Shown here: in pieces, positions 34,051 to 43,497 of the stretch
How the letters are laid out: the number at the start of each line of letters is the position of its first letter
How positions within the stretch are numbered: the stretch's first letter is position 1
Assembly (NCBI RefSeq): GCF_051962475.1
Contig: NZ_JBQCCF010000068.1
Span: 33,277-97,276, forward strand
Direction: 5' to 3'
Length of the DNA stretch: 64,000 nucleotides
From: Dyella_A sp051962475
GTDB lineage: Bacteria; Pseudomonadota; Gammaproteobacteria; Xanthomonadales; Rhodanobacteraceae
Made by a program: the position numbers and the translations under genes
Notes under the pieces: generated by a model
The model's input: the letters and a program-made list of their open reading frames with translations, nothing else
The model's database searches: none
Told to the model about the DNA's origin: nothing

Positions 34051-34132
34051 GCCGTCATTCCCGCGCAAGCGGAAACCCACCTTGCCGTGGCAGCTGCTGC
34101 CCATGGATTCCCGCTTGCGCGGAAATGACGGC
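34051..34132. repeat. Palindromic intergenic element with 22-bp inverted arms
   Basis: Arms 34051-34072 (GCCGTCATTCCCGCGCAAGC then GG) and 34111-34132 are inverted copies with one mismatch. The 38-bp centre holds smaller complementary stretches. This CGTCATTCCCGCG type of element is a common dispersed intergenic repeat in GC-rich proteobacteria. It lies between gcdH and the GNAT gene and could fold into a long cruciform or an mRNA hairpin. Confidence 0.8.
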
Positions 34133-34167
34133 TGTTGAAGTGGGTCGCCTGTCGCCGGCTTGGTGAC

Positions 34168-35337
34168 TCAGAACGCGTTGATCCCGGTCAGCTCGCGGCC
34201 CACCACCAGCTGATGCACCGTCTCGGTGCCCTCGTAGGTGATCACCGATTCCAGGTTGAGCGCGTGACGGATCGCGGTGTGCTCGGTGGTGATGCCGGCG
34301 CCGCCGAGGATGTCGCGGCACTCGCGCGCGATGTCGATGGCCATGCGGCAGTTGTTCCACTTGGCCAGCGACACCTGAGTCGGCTGCATCTTGCCGGCAT
34401 CCTTCAGGCGACCGAGCTGCAGCGACAGCAACTGCGCCATCGTGATGCGGCGGGCCATCTCGGCCATCTTGATCTGCACCGCCTGATTGGCGGCCAGCGG
34501 ACGGCCGAACAGCACGCGCTCGGCGGTGTAGTCGAGCACTTCCTTGAGGCAGGCCTGGGCGGCGCCGATCGGGCCCCAGGTGATGCCGTAGCGGGCCTGG
34601 GTGAGGCAGCCCAGCGGGCCCTTCAGGCCCTTCACGTTCGGCAGGCGGTTGGCTTCGGGCACGCGCACGTTGTCGAAGAACAGCGCGCTGGTGACCGAGG
34701 CGCGCAGGCTCATCTTCTTGTGCACTTCCTGCGCGGTGAAGCCCTTGCTGTCGGTCGGCACGATGAAGCCCTGGATGCCGTCCTCGGTCTGCGCCCAGAC
34801 GATCGCGATGTTCGCCAGGTTGCCGTTGGTGATCCACATCTTGGCGCCGTTGATGACCCAGTCGCCGCCGTCCTTCTTGGCGTGGGTCTTCATGTTGGCC
34901 GGGTCGGAACCGCCGTGCGGTTCGGTGAGGCCGAAGCAGCCGATGATCTCGCCCGCCGCCATCTTGGGCAGGTAGTGCATCTTCTGCTCTTCGGTGCCGT
35001 AGGCGTAGATCGGATACATGCACAGCGAGCTCTGCACCGAGGCGAAGCTGCGCAGGCCCGAATCGCCGCGCTCCAGCTCCTGGCAGATCAGGCCGTAGCT
35101 GACGCCGTTCATACCGGCGCAGCCGTATTTCTCGGGGATGGTGGCGCCGAGCAGGCCGAGTCCGGCGATCTCGGGAATCAGTTCCTTCGGGAAGCGGCCC
35201 TGGTCGAAGCAGTCGCCGATGATCGGCAGCACCTTCTCATCGACGAAGCGGCCCACTGCATCCTGCACCATGCGCTCCTCGTCAGTGAGCAGCGAACGAA
35301 CGTCGTACAGGTCGAGCGGGTCAAGACGGACAGCCAT
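34168..35337 (-). CDS. gcdH: Glutaryl-CoA dehydrogenase
   Basis: A 389-aa FAD acyl-CoA dehydrogenase that oxidises and decarboxylates glutaryl-CoA to crotonyl-CoA, late in lysine/tryptophan degradation. It has CFGLTEPHGGSDPANMKTHA (FAD/substrate region), KMWITNGNLANIAIVWAQ and ARYGITWGPIGAAQACL. The catalytic Glu is in ITYEGTETVHQLVVGRELTG near the C-terminus, in the position typical of GCDH. GGAGG precedes the ATG. It stands alone, with no LysR regulator or CoA-transferase next to it. With the ALDH7 gene at 8.5 kb it hints at lysine catabolism in this organism. Confidence 0.93.
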   Translation of the reverse strand: MAVRLDPLDLYDVRSLLTDEERMVQDAVGRFVDEKVLPIIGDCFDQGRFPKELIPEIAGLGLLGATIPEKYGCAGMNGVSYGLICQELERGDSGLRSFASVQSSLCMYPIYAYGTEEQKMHYLPKMAAGEIIGCFGLTEPHGGSDPANMKTHAKKDGGDWVINGAKMWITNGNLANIAIVWAQTEDGIQGFIVPTDSKGFTAQEVHKKMSLRASVTSALFFDNVRVPEANRLPNVKGLKGPLGCLTQARYGITWGPIGAAQACLKEVLDYTAERVLFGRPLAANQAVQIKMAEMARRITMAQLLSLQLGRLKDAGKMQPTQVSLAKWNNCRMAIDIARECRDILGGAGITTEHTAIRHALNLESVITYEGTETVHQLVVGRELTGINAF

Positions 35338-35469
35338 GCAGCCTCCAGCGGGTCGAATGATCCGGCCATTCTAGCCTGCGCCCCTGGCTTGCGGCGATGA
35401 CGCGGCGCCGCATCCGCGGCGCCTGAACGGCCGGCCCGGCGCCACCCGCCAAGCGCCGGCCCGGGACGC

Positions 35470-36411
35470 TCAACCGACGTCGTCCGACCCCTCGTTCACG
35501 CCCTCGAACAGGTAGGTGGACAGGTAGCGCTCGCCCGTGTCCGGCAGCATCGCCAGCAGCACCGAGCCTTTCGGCGCGTCCTCGGCCACCTCCAGCGCGG
35601 CCGCCAGGGTGCCGCCGCAGGACAGGCCCACGAAAATGCCCTCCTGCGCGGCCAGCGCACGGGCCACCTCGCGCGAGCGCTCATCCGGGATCAGCTTGAT
35701 CTCGTCGATCACCTCGCGGTTGAGCACCTTGGGAATGAAATCCGGGTTCCAGCCCTGGATCTTGTGCGGCTGCCACTCCTTGCCGGCCAGCAGCGCCGCG
35801 CCGGCCGGTTCGGCACCGATGACCTTTACGTCCGGACGCGCCAGCTTGAGCATCTCGCCCACGCCGGTGAGCGTGCCGCCGGTACCCCAGCCGCTGACGA
35901 AGTAGTCCAGCCGCCGCCCGGCGAAGTCCTTGAGGATCTCCGGCCCGGTGGTGCTGCGGTGGTAGGCCGGGTTGGCCGGATTCTCGAACTGGCTGGCCCA
36001 GAACCAGCCGTTCTTTTCCGCCAGCTCCTTCGCCTTCTTCACCATGCCGGTGCCGCGCTCGGCGGCCGGAGTGAGCAGTACCCGGGCACCGTAGGCGCGC
36101 ATCAGCTTGCGCCGTTCGACCGAGAACGAGTCGCTCATCACCGCCACGAACGGATAGCCTCGCGCGGCGCAGACCATCGCCAGGCCGACACCGGTGTTGC
36201 CGGAGGTGGCTTCCACCACGGTCTGTCCCGGCTTGAGCGCGCCACGTTTCTCGGCATCCAGGATGATCGCCAGCGCCAGGCGATCCTTCACCGAGCCGCC
36301 CGGGTTGAACGCCTCCACCTTGACGTAGATGTCCACGCCCTTCGGTGCGAGGCGGTGCAGCTTAACGATGGGCGTGCCGCCGATGGTGTCGAGGATGCTG
36401 TCGTAGATCAT
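35470..36411 (-). CDS. cysK: Cysteine synthase A (O-acetylserine sulfhydrylase)
   Basis: A 313-aa PLP enzyme that converts O-acetylserine and sulfide to cysteine. The Schiff-base Lys is in NPGGSVKDRLALAI near residue 42. The PLP loops are EATSGNTGVGLAM and GWGTGGTLTGVG, and the substrate loop STTGPEI and GLSCGGTLAAA are present. The start at 36411 (MIYDSILDTIGGTPIV) has GGAG upstream. It lies 66 bp downstream of cysG in the same direction, so the two may share a transcript. It completes the sulfide-using end of the adjacent sulfate-assimilation cluster. Confidence 0.93.
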   Translation of the reverse strand: MIYDSILDTIGGTPIVKLHRLAPKGVDIYVKVEAFNPGGSVKDRLALAIILDAEKRGALKPGQTVVEATSGNTGVGLAMVCAARGYPFVAVMSDSFSVERRKLMRAYGARVLLTPAAERGTGMVKKAKELAEKNGWFWASQFENPANPAYHRSTTGPEILKDFAGRRLDYFVSGWGTGGTLTGVGEMLKLARPDVKVIGAEPAGAALLAGKEWQPHKIQGWNPDFIPKVLNREVIDEIKLIPDERSREVARALAAQEGIFVGLSCGGTLAAALEVAEDAPKGSVLLAMLPDTGERYLSTYLFEGVNEGSDDVG

Positions 36412-36477
36412 GGGAAGCTCCGAAAGGCCGAAAGGAGAAGGCGCCGGCATGATGCGCCGACGCTGGGGAAAGCGTGT

Positions 36478-37953
36478 TCAGGCGTGGTGAATGGCCGCCT
36501 GGGTGTCGACCGACGCACCGAACGATGCGGACGGGCGCCGTGGCGGGATGCCCGCTTGCCGTTCGCTCACCGGCGGGGCACCGAACCAGGCCAGCGACTC
36601 GGCCAGCGCCGCCACCTCGCCCAGGATCAGCAGGGCCGGCGACTGCACCGCCTGCTCCGTGGCACGACGGGCAAGCTGGCCTAGCGTGCCGGTGATCACG
36701 CGCTGCTGCGGCCGCGACCCGTTCTCCACCAGGGCGAACGGGGTGGACGCCGCGCGGCCGTGCGCGATCAGCCGCTGCTGGAACGTCTCGAGCTGCGACA
36801 CGCCCATATAAACCGCCAGCGTCTGCCGCTCGCGCGCCAGCGCGGGCCAGTCCAGCGTGTCGTGCGAGGCCTTGCAGTGCGCGGTGAGCAGGCGCACCGA
36901 CTGCGCGTGGTCGCGGTGGGTGAGCGGGATGCCGGCGTACGCAGCGCAGGCCACCGCCGCGGTGATCCCGGGCACCACTTCGTAGGGAATGTCGTGCGCG
37001 CGCAGGAACTCCAGCTCCTCGCCGCCGCGACCGAACACGAACGGGTCGCCGCCTTTCAGCCGCACCACGCGCCGGCCGGCCTGCGCGTGCTCCAGCATCA
37101 GCGCGTGGATGCCGTCCTGCGTGGTGTGATGCTGGCCGGCCTGCTTGGCCACCTCGATGCGTTCGGCGTCGCGGCGGGCGAGTGCCAGCACCTCGGTGCT
37201 CACCAGGCGATCGTGCAGGATCACGTCCGCCTCGTTCATCGCACGCAGCGCGCGCAGGGTGAGCAGGCCCGGATCGCCGGGACCGGCGCCGACCAGTACC
37301 ACGCTGCCGCGCGAGGCCGGATCGGCTGAGGCCAGCAGACGCTCGGCCTCGGCCTGCGCCGCAGCGGGCCGGCCGCGGCGCACCAGGTCCGCCACCGACC
37401 CGGCAAACAATGTCTCGTAGAACCGCCGCCTCACCGCCGGCTCGGGATGACGCAGGCGGATGCGCTTGCGCAGCGTCGAGGCCAGCGTCGCCAGCGCGCC
37501 GAGCGAGTGGTCCAGCAGCGTCTCCAGCCGCTCGCGCAGCAAGCGCGCGAACATCGGCGTATCGCCGCCGCTGGAGATGGCGATGGTGATCGGCGCACGG
37601 TCGATCACCGCCGGAACGTGGAAACTGCAGCGTGCGGCATCGTCCACCACGTTGCAGAACAGCCGCCGCGCGGCGGCCAGCTCGACGATGCGCTGGTGCA
37701 GTGCTTCATCGTCGGTCGCGGCGATCACCAGCCACGCATGGTCCAGCCAGTGCGCTTCGAAAGGGCCGGCGATGTGCACGATGCGTCCGGCTCGCGCCCA
37801 CTGCGCAAGCAGCGGCGAAAGGGTGGGCGAACCCACCGTGACGCGCGCGCCCGCCTCCACCAGCGCAGTCGCCTTGCGCTCGGCCACCGCGCCGCCACCG
37901 ACCACCAGTACCGGGCGATCGGCGAGATCGGCGAACAGCGGATAAAGCTTCAT
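36478..37953 (-). CDS. cysG: Siroheme synthase (trifunctional CysG)
   Basis: 491 aa. The N-terminal precorrin-2 dehydrogenase/ferrochelatase part starts LYPLFADLADRPVLVVGGGAVAERK (Rossmann glycine motif). The C-terminal uroporphyrinogen-III methyltransferase part has VVLVGAGPGDPGLLTLRAL, VVRLKGGDPFVFGRGGEEL and VPGITAAVACAAYAGIPLTH. It makes siroheme for the sulfite reductase CysI encoded nearby. It is divergent from cysB across 242 bp that hold a shared dyad motif. The C-terminal 30 or so residues after the methylase core are unusual low-complexity sequence. Confidence 0.95.
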   Translation of the reverse strand: MKLYPLFADLADRPVLVVGGGAVAERKATALVEAGARVTVGSPTLSPLLAQWARAGRIVHIAGPFEAHWLDHAWLVIAATDDEALHQRIVELAAARRLFCNVVDDAARCSFHVPAVIDRAPITIAISSGGDTPMFARLLRERLETLLDHSLGALATLASTLRKRIRLRHPEPAVRRRFYETLFAGSVADLVRRGRPAAAQAEAERLLASADPASRGSVVLVGAGPGDPGLLTLRALRAMNEADVILHDRLVSTEVLALARRDAERIEVAKQAGQHHTTQDGIHALMLEHAQAGRRVVRLKGGDPFVFGRGGEELEFLRAHDIPYEVVPGITAAVACAAYAGIPLTHRDHAQSVRLLTAHCKASHDTLDWPALARERQTLAVYMGVSQLETFQQRLIAHGRAASTPFALVENGSRPQQRVITGTLGQLARRATEQAVQSPALLILGEVAALAESLAWFGAPPVSERQAGIPPRRPSASFGASVDTQAAIHHA

Positions 37954-38087
37954 CGGGGGGGATCACTCGACGCGGCGCGCCGGCTGGCGCATCCGGCCAA
38001 GCTAGGCAGGCAAGCCCGCGTCCACAAATGATTTATCGGGCGATCGATATGCCGCCAGGTTATGAATCCAGCCATCGCACACCGCGC

Positions 38088-38124
38088 TTGACGCACCGCA
38101 CAAATTGGATGTATAGACGTCCAA
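38088..38124 (+). promoter_or_regulatory. Candidate cysB promoter overlapped by a TTGGAYGT dyad
   Basis: -35 TTGACG (38088-38093) and -10 TATAGA (38112-38117) are 18 bp apart, pointing toward cysB. Across the -10 lies TTGGATGT-ATAG-ACGTCCAA (38105-38124), an inverted repeat with 7 of 8 matching positions. The same half-site occurs before cysJ at 43498-43511. A protein bound here would block the promoter, as in a repressor or autoregulation scheme. Confidence 0.5.
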
Positions 38125-38195
38125 ATGAAAACACATCCCTCCGCCGGCCAGTCGCCTGCACCCGCATCCCGCGCAGGCCGCCACGGACCGCCCGC

Positions 38196-39203
38196 ATGAC
38201 GCTGACCCAGCTGCGCTACCTCATCGCGATCGCCGACTCCGGGCTCAACATCACCCTGGCCGCCGAGCGCGTGCACGCCACCCAGCCAGGCCTCAGCAAG
38301 CAGCTCAAGCAACTGGAGGAGGAGCTGGGCTTTCAGCTGTTCAACCGCAAGGGCAAGAGCCTGGATGCAATCACCCACGCAGGCAGCAAGGTGCTGGAGC
38401 GCGCGCGGGCGATCCTGGCCGAGGTGGGCAACATCCAGTCAGTGGCGGCCAACCTGCGCAACGAGGCGCGTGGCACCCTGCGCATCGCCACCACCCACAC
38501 CCAGGCGCGCTTCGCCCTGCCCGGCGCCATCGCCGCACTCAACCGCAGTTATCCGGAAGTGAGCGTGCACCTGCAGCCGGCCGCCGACGCCGAGTTGCTG
38601 GGGCTGCTGGAAAGTGGCGGCGTCGACCTGGCGGTGGTCAGCACCGCCGGCGCGCCGCCGGCCGGCGTGATCGCCCTGCCCGCCTATCGCTGGCAGCGTC
38701 GCGTGGTGGTGCCCAAGGAGCATCGGCTGGCCGCACTTGAGCGCGCACCGACCCTTGCGGAACTGGCCGCACAGCCGCTGGTGAGCTACGACTCCTCGCT
38801 CAAGCCCGAATCCTCGCTGCGCCGCGCCTTCGAGTCAGCCGGGCTGCAGCCGCAGATCGCGATGACCGCCAGCGACGCTGACCTGATCAAGACCTACGTG
38901 CGCGCCGGCCTGGGCGTGGGCGTGCTGGCGGAGATGGCCCTGCTGGCGGCCGACAGCGCCGACCTGCGGATTCTCGCTGCCGACCAACTGTTCGCCCCCT
39001 GCACGACCTGGATCGTGCTGCGCAAGGACAGCGTGCTGCGTGAGTTCGCACTGGCCTTCATCACCGGCTTCGCGCCCCAGCTGGAGCGCAAGGCCGTGGC
39101 ACGGCACGTGTCCACCGGCGAAGCAGTGGAGTGGCCGACGGCCCCGACCTGGCGCGAGCGGGCGGTGAAGGTGACGGCCCGGCCGTTACCGGCCAAGGCC
39201 TGA
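38196..39203 (+). CDS. cysB: CysB-like LysR-type transcriptional regulator
   Basis: 335 aa (E. coli CysB 324). The N-terminal helix-turn-helix reads TQLRYLIAIADSGLNITLAA then VHATQPGLSKQLKQLEEELG and FQLFNRKGKSL, characteristic of the CysB/Cbl group. The effector domain includes ATTHTQARFALPGAI and VRAGLGVGVLAEMAL, matching the CysB sulfate/acetylserine site region. It should activate sulfate assimilation genes with N-acetylserine as inducer. The ATG at 38196 starts the conserved LTQLRYL sequence; the open frame upstream is not family-like. It lies between cysG and cysH, convergent to the latter. Confidence 0.92.
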   Translation: MTLTQLRYLIAIADSGLNITLAAERVHATQPGLSKQLKQLEEELGFQLFNRKGKSLDAITHAGSKVLERARAILAEVGNIQSVAANLRNEARGTLRIATTHTQARFALPGAIAALNRSYPEVSVHLQPAADAELLGLLESGGVDLAVVSTAGAPPAGVIALPAYRWQRRVVVPKEHRLAALERAPTLAELAAQPLVSYDSSLKPESSLRRAFESAGLQPQIAMTASDADLIKTYVRAGLGVGVLAEMALLAADSADLRILAADQLFAPCTTWIVLRKDSVLREFALAFITGFAPQLERKAVARHVSTGEAVEWPTAPTWRERAVKVTARPLPAKA

Positions 39204-39286
39204 CCCGTAGCGGGAGGACAAACCGCAGGCCGGTCGGTCCCGCTCCCGCAGAAGCAGCGACGGAGATCCTCGGCGATCTGCCACCG

Positions 39287-40009
39287 CTAGACGGCCTCGT
39301 GCAGTCCGCACTCGCGGTGCAGCCCGAAGAAGCGCGTGTCCTCCGCTGCCATCCCCGGCTCCCACGGCCGCGTGGTGTGCACGTCGCCGATCGATACGTA
39401 GCCCTTGTCCCACAACGGGTGGTACGGCAGGCCATGCTGAGCCAGGTACTGGCCCACGTCGCGGTCGCGCCAGTCGGCGACGGGGTGGAACTTCCAGCGG
39501 CCGTTGCGGCGCTGGATGAAGGGCACCTGTTCGCGGCTGCGCGACTGCACGCGGCGCAGGCCGGAGAACCATCCGGTGGCGCCGAGCTGGCCGAGCGCGC
39601 GCTGCATCGGCTCCACCTTGCGCAACGCGTTGTAGCGGCGGATGCCTTCTTCGCCCTGCTCCCACAGCTTGCCATGGCGCGCCTCCATCCAGGCCGGGCT
39701 GATCGTCGGGCGATAGACCTTGAGGTTGAGCTGCAACCGCTCGACCAGCTGATCGACGAAGCGGTAGGTCTCGGGGAACAGGTAGCCGGTGTCGATCAGC
39801 ACCACCGGGATGTCCGGCCGCTCACGCGTCACCAGGTGCAGCATCAGCGCCGACTGCGCGCCGAAACTGGACGACAGCACCAGCGGACCGGGCACGTTAC
39901 GCAGCGCCCAGCGAGCGCGCTCCAGCGCATCGAGCCGGCTCAGCCAGGCGTCCAGCCGGGCGAGCACGGTCGCGTCGCGGGCCGCGTCCTCGAGGTAGGC
40001 CGGGTTCAC
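39287..40009 (-). CDS. cysH: Phosphoadenosine phosphosulfate reductase
   Basis: A 240-aa thioredoxin-dependent reductase of PAPS (or APS) to sulfite. The PAPS loop is LVLSSSFGAQSALMLHLV near residue 45, followed by IDTGYLFPETYRF. The C-terminal catalytic motif ends HRECGLHE, with the single conserved Cys. The paired CC...CxxC motif of APS-type enzymes is absent, so it looks like the E. coli PAPS type. The GTG start overlaps the cysI stop (GTGA). Confidence 0.93.
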   Translation of the reverse strand: MNPAYLEDAARDATVLARLDAWLSRLDALERARWALRNVPGPLVLSSSFGAQSALMLHLVTRERPDIPVVLIDTGYLFPETYRFVDQLVERLQLNLKVYRPTISPAWMEARHGKLWEQGEEGIRRYNALRKVEPMQRALGQLGATGWFSGLRRVQSRSREQVPFIQRRNGRWKFHPVADWRDRDVGQYLAQHGLPYHPLWDKGYVSIGDVHTTRPWEPGMAAEDTRFFGLHRECGLHEAV

Positions 40010-41703
40010 GCGATGACCTCAAGCGGAATCGCCGCCGGCGCCGTCGCCGCGCCGCTGCGCACCAGGAAATCGCCGAAGCCCTCGGCCACGCCGCGCTCGG
40101 CGGCATAGCGGGCGAACAATGGATCGAGCGCGGCGAGGATCGCGGCCTCGTCGATGTTCTCGCGGTACAGCCGGTTGAGCCGCTGACCACGGAAGTCCGC
40201 GCCCAACCGCAGGTCATAGCGGCCCGGCGCGCGACCGACCAGGGCGATCTCGCCCAGGTACGGCCGCGAGCAGCCGTTGGGGCAGCCGGACAGGCGCAGC
40301 AGGATCGGCGCATCGGCCAGGCCGTGGTGGTCGAGTAGCGCTTCCAGTTTCGGCAGCAACTGTGGGAGGTAGCGTTCGCTCTCGGCCATCGCCAGGCCGC
40401 AGGTGGGCAGCGCCACGCAGGCCACCGCATGGCGGCGGATCGGGCTGGCGGCGCGGTAGCCGTCCAGGCCGTACTCGGCGACCAGCGCGTCGATGCGCGC
40501 CCGGTCGGCCGCGGCTACGTCGGCAACGATCACATTCTGGTTGCAGGTCATGCGAAAGGTGCCAGTGTGCATCTGGGCCAGTTCGCGCAGGCCGGTGAGC
40601 GAACGCACCGCACCGACGTCGGCCAGCCGCCCGGCTTCGATGTGCAGGGTGAGGTGCCAGCGACCGCCCTCACCCTCCACCCAGCCGTAGCGATCGCCGT
40701 TGTGCTCGAACGCGTAGGGCCGCGCCGGCGCCAGCGCGAAGCCGAGCCGCGACTCCAGTTCGGCGACGAAGGCGTCCAGACCCCGATGGTCCAGCGTGTA
40801 CTTCAGCCGCGCGTACTTGCGCTCGCTGCGGTTGCCCCAGTCGCGCTGCACGGAAACCACCCCCTCGGCCACGGCGATCAGCTGCTCCGGTGTGACGAAA
40901 CCGACCACACTGGCCAGCCGCGGATAGGTGGTGGGATCACCGTGGCTGGCGCCCATGCCGCCGCCGATGGCGACGTTGAAGCCAAGCAGTTGGCCATCCT
41001 CGATGATGGCGATCAGGCCCAGGTCCTGCGCGAACACGTCGATGTCGTTGAGCGGCGGGATCGTCAGACCGATCTTGAACTTGCGCGGCAGGTAGGTGGG
41101 GCCGTACAGCGGTTCATGCTCGTCGCCAGCGACCTTTTCACCGTCCAGCCAGATCTCGTGGTAGGCCCGCGTCTGTGGCTCCAGGTGCTCGGACAGCTTC
41201 GCCGCCCAGGCGTAAGCCAGCGCGTGCGTCTCGGGCACTTCCGGATTCGCGCTGCTCACCACGGTACGCACCACGTCGCCGCAGGCGGCGATGGTGGTGG
41301 CCAGCGCGTCATGGATGGCGCGCAGGGTGGGCTTGAGCCGGCGCTTGATCACACCGTGCCATTGAAAGGTCTGCCGCGTGGTGATGCGCAGCGTGCCGTT
41401 GGCGTGTTCGGTGGCGATCCGATCGAACGCCAGCCACTGCGCTGGCGTTACCACGCCGCCGGGCAGGCGCGCGCGGATCATGAAGGCGTACGCCGGCTCC
41501 AGCTTCTGCCGGCGGCGCTCGTCGCGCAGGTCGCGATCGTCCTGCTGGTAGCTGCCGTGGAACTTGAGCAGTTTGTTGTCGTCGTCGCTGATCGCACCGG
41601 TGATCGGGTCGGCCAGGCCCTCGGCGAGGGTTCCGCGCAGCAGCCGACTGGCGGCCTTGATGCGCTCCATCTCGGATAGGGGCAAGGAAGCGGGTTTGCT
41701 CAT
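40006..41703 (-). CDS. cysI: Sulfite reductase hemoprotein beta subunit
   Basis: 565 aa (E. coli 570). It reduces sulfite to sulfide at a coupled siroheme-4Fe4S centre. Siroheme-binding stretches include RITTRQTFQWHGVIK and SSANPEV. The cluster ligands are CVALPTCGLAMAES and LSGCPNGCSRPYLGE near residues 430 and 478, giving the expected C-X5-C and C-X3-C pattern. The ATG at 41703 lies 1 bp after the cysJ stop. Siroheme comes from CysG and electrons from CysJ. Confidence 0.96.
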   Translation of the reverse strand: MSKPASLPLSEMERIKAASRLLRGTLAEGLADPITGAISDDDNKLLKFHGSYQQDDRDLRDERRRQKLEPAYAFMIRARLPGGVVTPAQWLAFDRIATEHANGTLRITTRQTFQWHGVIKRRLKPTLRAIHDALATTIAACGDVVRTVVSSANPEVPETHALAYAWAAKLSEHLEPQTRAYHEIWLDGEKVAGDEHEPLYGPTYLPRKFKIGLTIPPLNDIDVFAQDLGLIAIIEDGQLLGFNVAIGGGMGASHGDPTTYPRLASVVGFVTPEQLIAVAEGVVSVQRDWGNRSERKYARLKYTLDHRGLDAFVAELESRLGFALAPARPYAFEHNGDRYGWVEGEGGRWHLTLHIEAGRLADVGAVRSLTGLRELAQMHTGTFRMTCNQNVIVADVAAADRARIDALVAEYGLDGYRAASPIRRHAVACVALPTCGLAMAESERYLPQLLPKLEALLDHHGLADAPILLRLSGCPNGCSRPYLGEIALVGRAPGRYDLRLGADFRGQRLNRLYRENIDEAAILAALDPLFARYAAERGVAEGFGDFLVRSGAATAPAAIPLEVIA

Positions 41704-41704
41704 G

Positions 41705-43486
41705 TCAGTACACGTCGCGGGCGTAGCGCCCGTCCTGCAGCAGCTCGGAAAGCCAGGCCTGCGCGGCCTCGGGGGTCTTGCCGCCGTGGGTGGCGACGAT
41801 CTCGGCGAGCGCGGCGTGCACGTCCTTCGCCATTTGCGCGGCGTCGCCGCACACATACAGATGCGCGCCACCGGCGAGCCAGTCGTAGAGTTCGGCACCG
41901 CGTTCGCGCAGCACGTGCTGCACATAGCGCTTCTCGGCCTGGTCGCGCGAGAAGGCGACGTCCAGCCGGTGCAGCGCGCCATCCTTGAGCGCCTGCTGCC
42001 ACTCGAGCTGATAGAGGAAGTCGTCGCCGGCATGGCGGTTGCCGAACACCAGCCAATTGCGACCGGCCGCGCCAGTCTGCTGGCGCTCCTGCACGAAGGC
42101 ACGGAACGGCGCCACGCCGGTGCCCGGGCCGATCATGATCACGTCGCGCGTGCCGTCGGCCGGCAGGCGGAAGCGTTCGTTCGGCTCGATGAAGACATCC
42201 AGCGTGGCCTCTTCTTCCGCCTCGGCGATCCAGCGCGAGGCGGCGCCAAGGTGGGCTTCGCCGTGCGCGTGGTAGTCGACCACGGCGATGGTGAGATGCA
42301 CCTCCTCGCCCACCGCTTGCGCGCTGGAGGCGATGGAATACAGCCGCGGGGTGAGCGGCCGCAATGCGGCGACCAGCGCGGCGGCGTCCCAGTCGGCCGG
42401 ATGTGCGCGCAGCAGATCGATCGGCTGGTGGCTGGCGAGCAGCTCCTTGATGGCCTCGGGGTGTTCCAGCGCGGCGCGCAGCACGGCGCTGTCCGCCCGC
42501 TCAGCCACCGCCTGTACCAGCGGGCGGCTGAGCCGGGTCAGTTCGCGCTCGCGGCTCAGCCATGCGCGCAGCGGCTGCTCGCGACCGTCGTGGGTGACGA
42601 CGGCGTCGCCCGCCAGCGACAGCGCGGCGAGAAACGCGTCGACCAGCGCGGCCGGGTTGCGATGCCACACGCCCAGCGCATCGCCCGGCGCGTAGTGCAG
42701 GCCAGAGCTCTCCAGCGACAGCTCCACGTGGCGCACGTCACGCTCCGCATGACGCGAGACGATGCGCTGGTTGGCCAGCACCGGCGCCGGAAACGGACGC
42801 TCGCGATGGAACGACTGCCGCACCGGCGCCACCCGCAGCGGCGTCACCGACGCGCTCGGCAGCTCGCGGCCGAGCTTCTCGCGCACCCGCGCCAGCGCGC
42901 CCTCCGCCCATGGCGCGGCGACCGGCTCGATGTCGACGTCGGCCTCGGCCAGCGGCGCCAATCGCTGCGCGCCCAGCTCGGCCAGGCGGGCGTCGAGCAC
43001 GCGACCCATCGCATTGAACAGCGGGTAGCTGGAATCGCCCAGACCCAACACCGTGTAGTGCAGGTTCGGCAGCTTCGGCGCGCGACGCGAGGCAAGGAAT
43101 TCGACGAAGCCACGCGCGTCGTCCGGTGGCTCGCCCTCGCCCTGGGTGCTGACCACCACGGCCAGGTAGCGCTCGTTGGCCAGCTCGCGGGTGGCGTAGG
43201 CGCCGGCGCGCACCAGTCGCACCGGCAGGCCGGCAGCCTCTACCTGTGCGGCGAAGCGTTCGGCCACGCGGCGGGCGTTGCCAGTCTGGCTACCGTACAG
43301 CACCGTGAGCCGGGTCGCGTTGGCCACAGCCGTTCGGGGCGACGAGTGCGCCGCCTGCTGCGCTGCGTAGGCGGCGATCCAGTAAAGCTGCGCCGGCTCC
43401 AGGCCATCGACCAGCTGGCGCAGCAGCGCCTGGCGTTCCTCGCCCAGGCCGGGCGGTGGCGCGAGTGCGGGCTGCGTGGCATTCAC
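41705..43486 (-). CDS. cysJ: Sulfite reductase flavoprotein alpha subunit
   Basis: 593 aa (E. coli 599). It passes electrons from NADPH through FAD and FMN to CysI. The N-terminal flavodoxin domain has LTVLYGSQTGNARRVAERF, STQGEGEPPDDARGF and VLGLGDSSYPLFN. The FAD/NADPH part has PRLYSIASSAQ, MIGPGTGVAPFRAFVQERQ and YVCGDAAQMAKDV, ending RYARDVY. The GTG at 43486 with AGGAT upstream is preferred. A TTTGGACGTCCAAA palindrome ends 11 bp before it. An in-frame start at 43546 would place the palindrome inside the gene. Confidence 0.94.
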   Translation of the reverse strand: MNATQPALAPPPGLGEERQALLRQLVDGLEPAQLYWIAAYAAQQAAHSSPRTAVANATRLTVLYGSQTGNARRVAERFAAQVEAAGLPVRLVRAGAYATRELANERYLAVVVSTQGEGEPPDDARGFVEFLASRRAPKLPNLHYTVLGLGDSSYPLFNAMGRVLDARLAELGAQRLAPLAEADVDIEPVAAPWAEGALARVREKLGRELPSASVTPLRVAPVRQSFHRERPFPAPVLANQRIVSRHAERDVRHVELSLESSGLHYAPGDALGVWHRNPAALVDAFLAALSLAGDAVVTHDGREQPLRAWLSRERELTRLSRPLVQAVAERADSAVLRAALEHPEAIKELLASHQPIDLLRAHPADWDAAALVAALRPLTPRLYSIASSAQAVGEEVHLTIAVVDYHAHGEAHLGAASRWIAEAEEEATLDVFIEPNERFRLPADGTRDVIMIGPGTGVAPFRAFVQERQQTGAAGRNWLVFGNRHAGDDFLYQLEWQQALKDGALHRLDVAFSRDQAEKRYVQHVLRERGAELYDWLAGGAHLYVCGDAAQMAKDVHAALAEIVATHGGKTPEAAQAWLSELLQDGRYARDVY

Positions 43487-43497
43487 GGGGGCGATCC

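Noticed and set aside
35338..35469. Small RNA or terminator between gcdH and cysK
   Set aside because: A GCGCCGC/GCGGCGC stem and a direct repeat GCCGGCCCGG are present, but without U-run or promoter; nothing more can be claimed.
39204..39286. Terminator between cysB and cysH
   Set aside because: AGCGGGA and TCCCGCT form a possible stem, but the loop is long and there is no T-run on either side.
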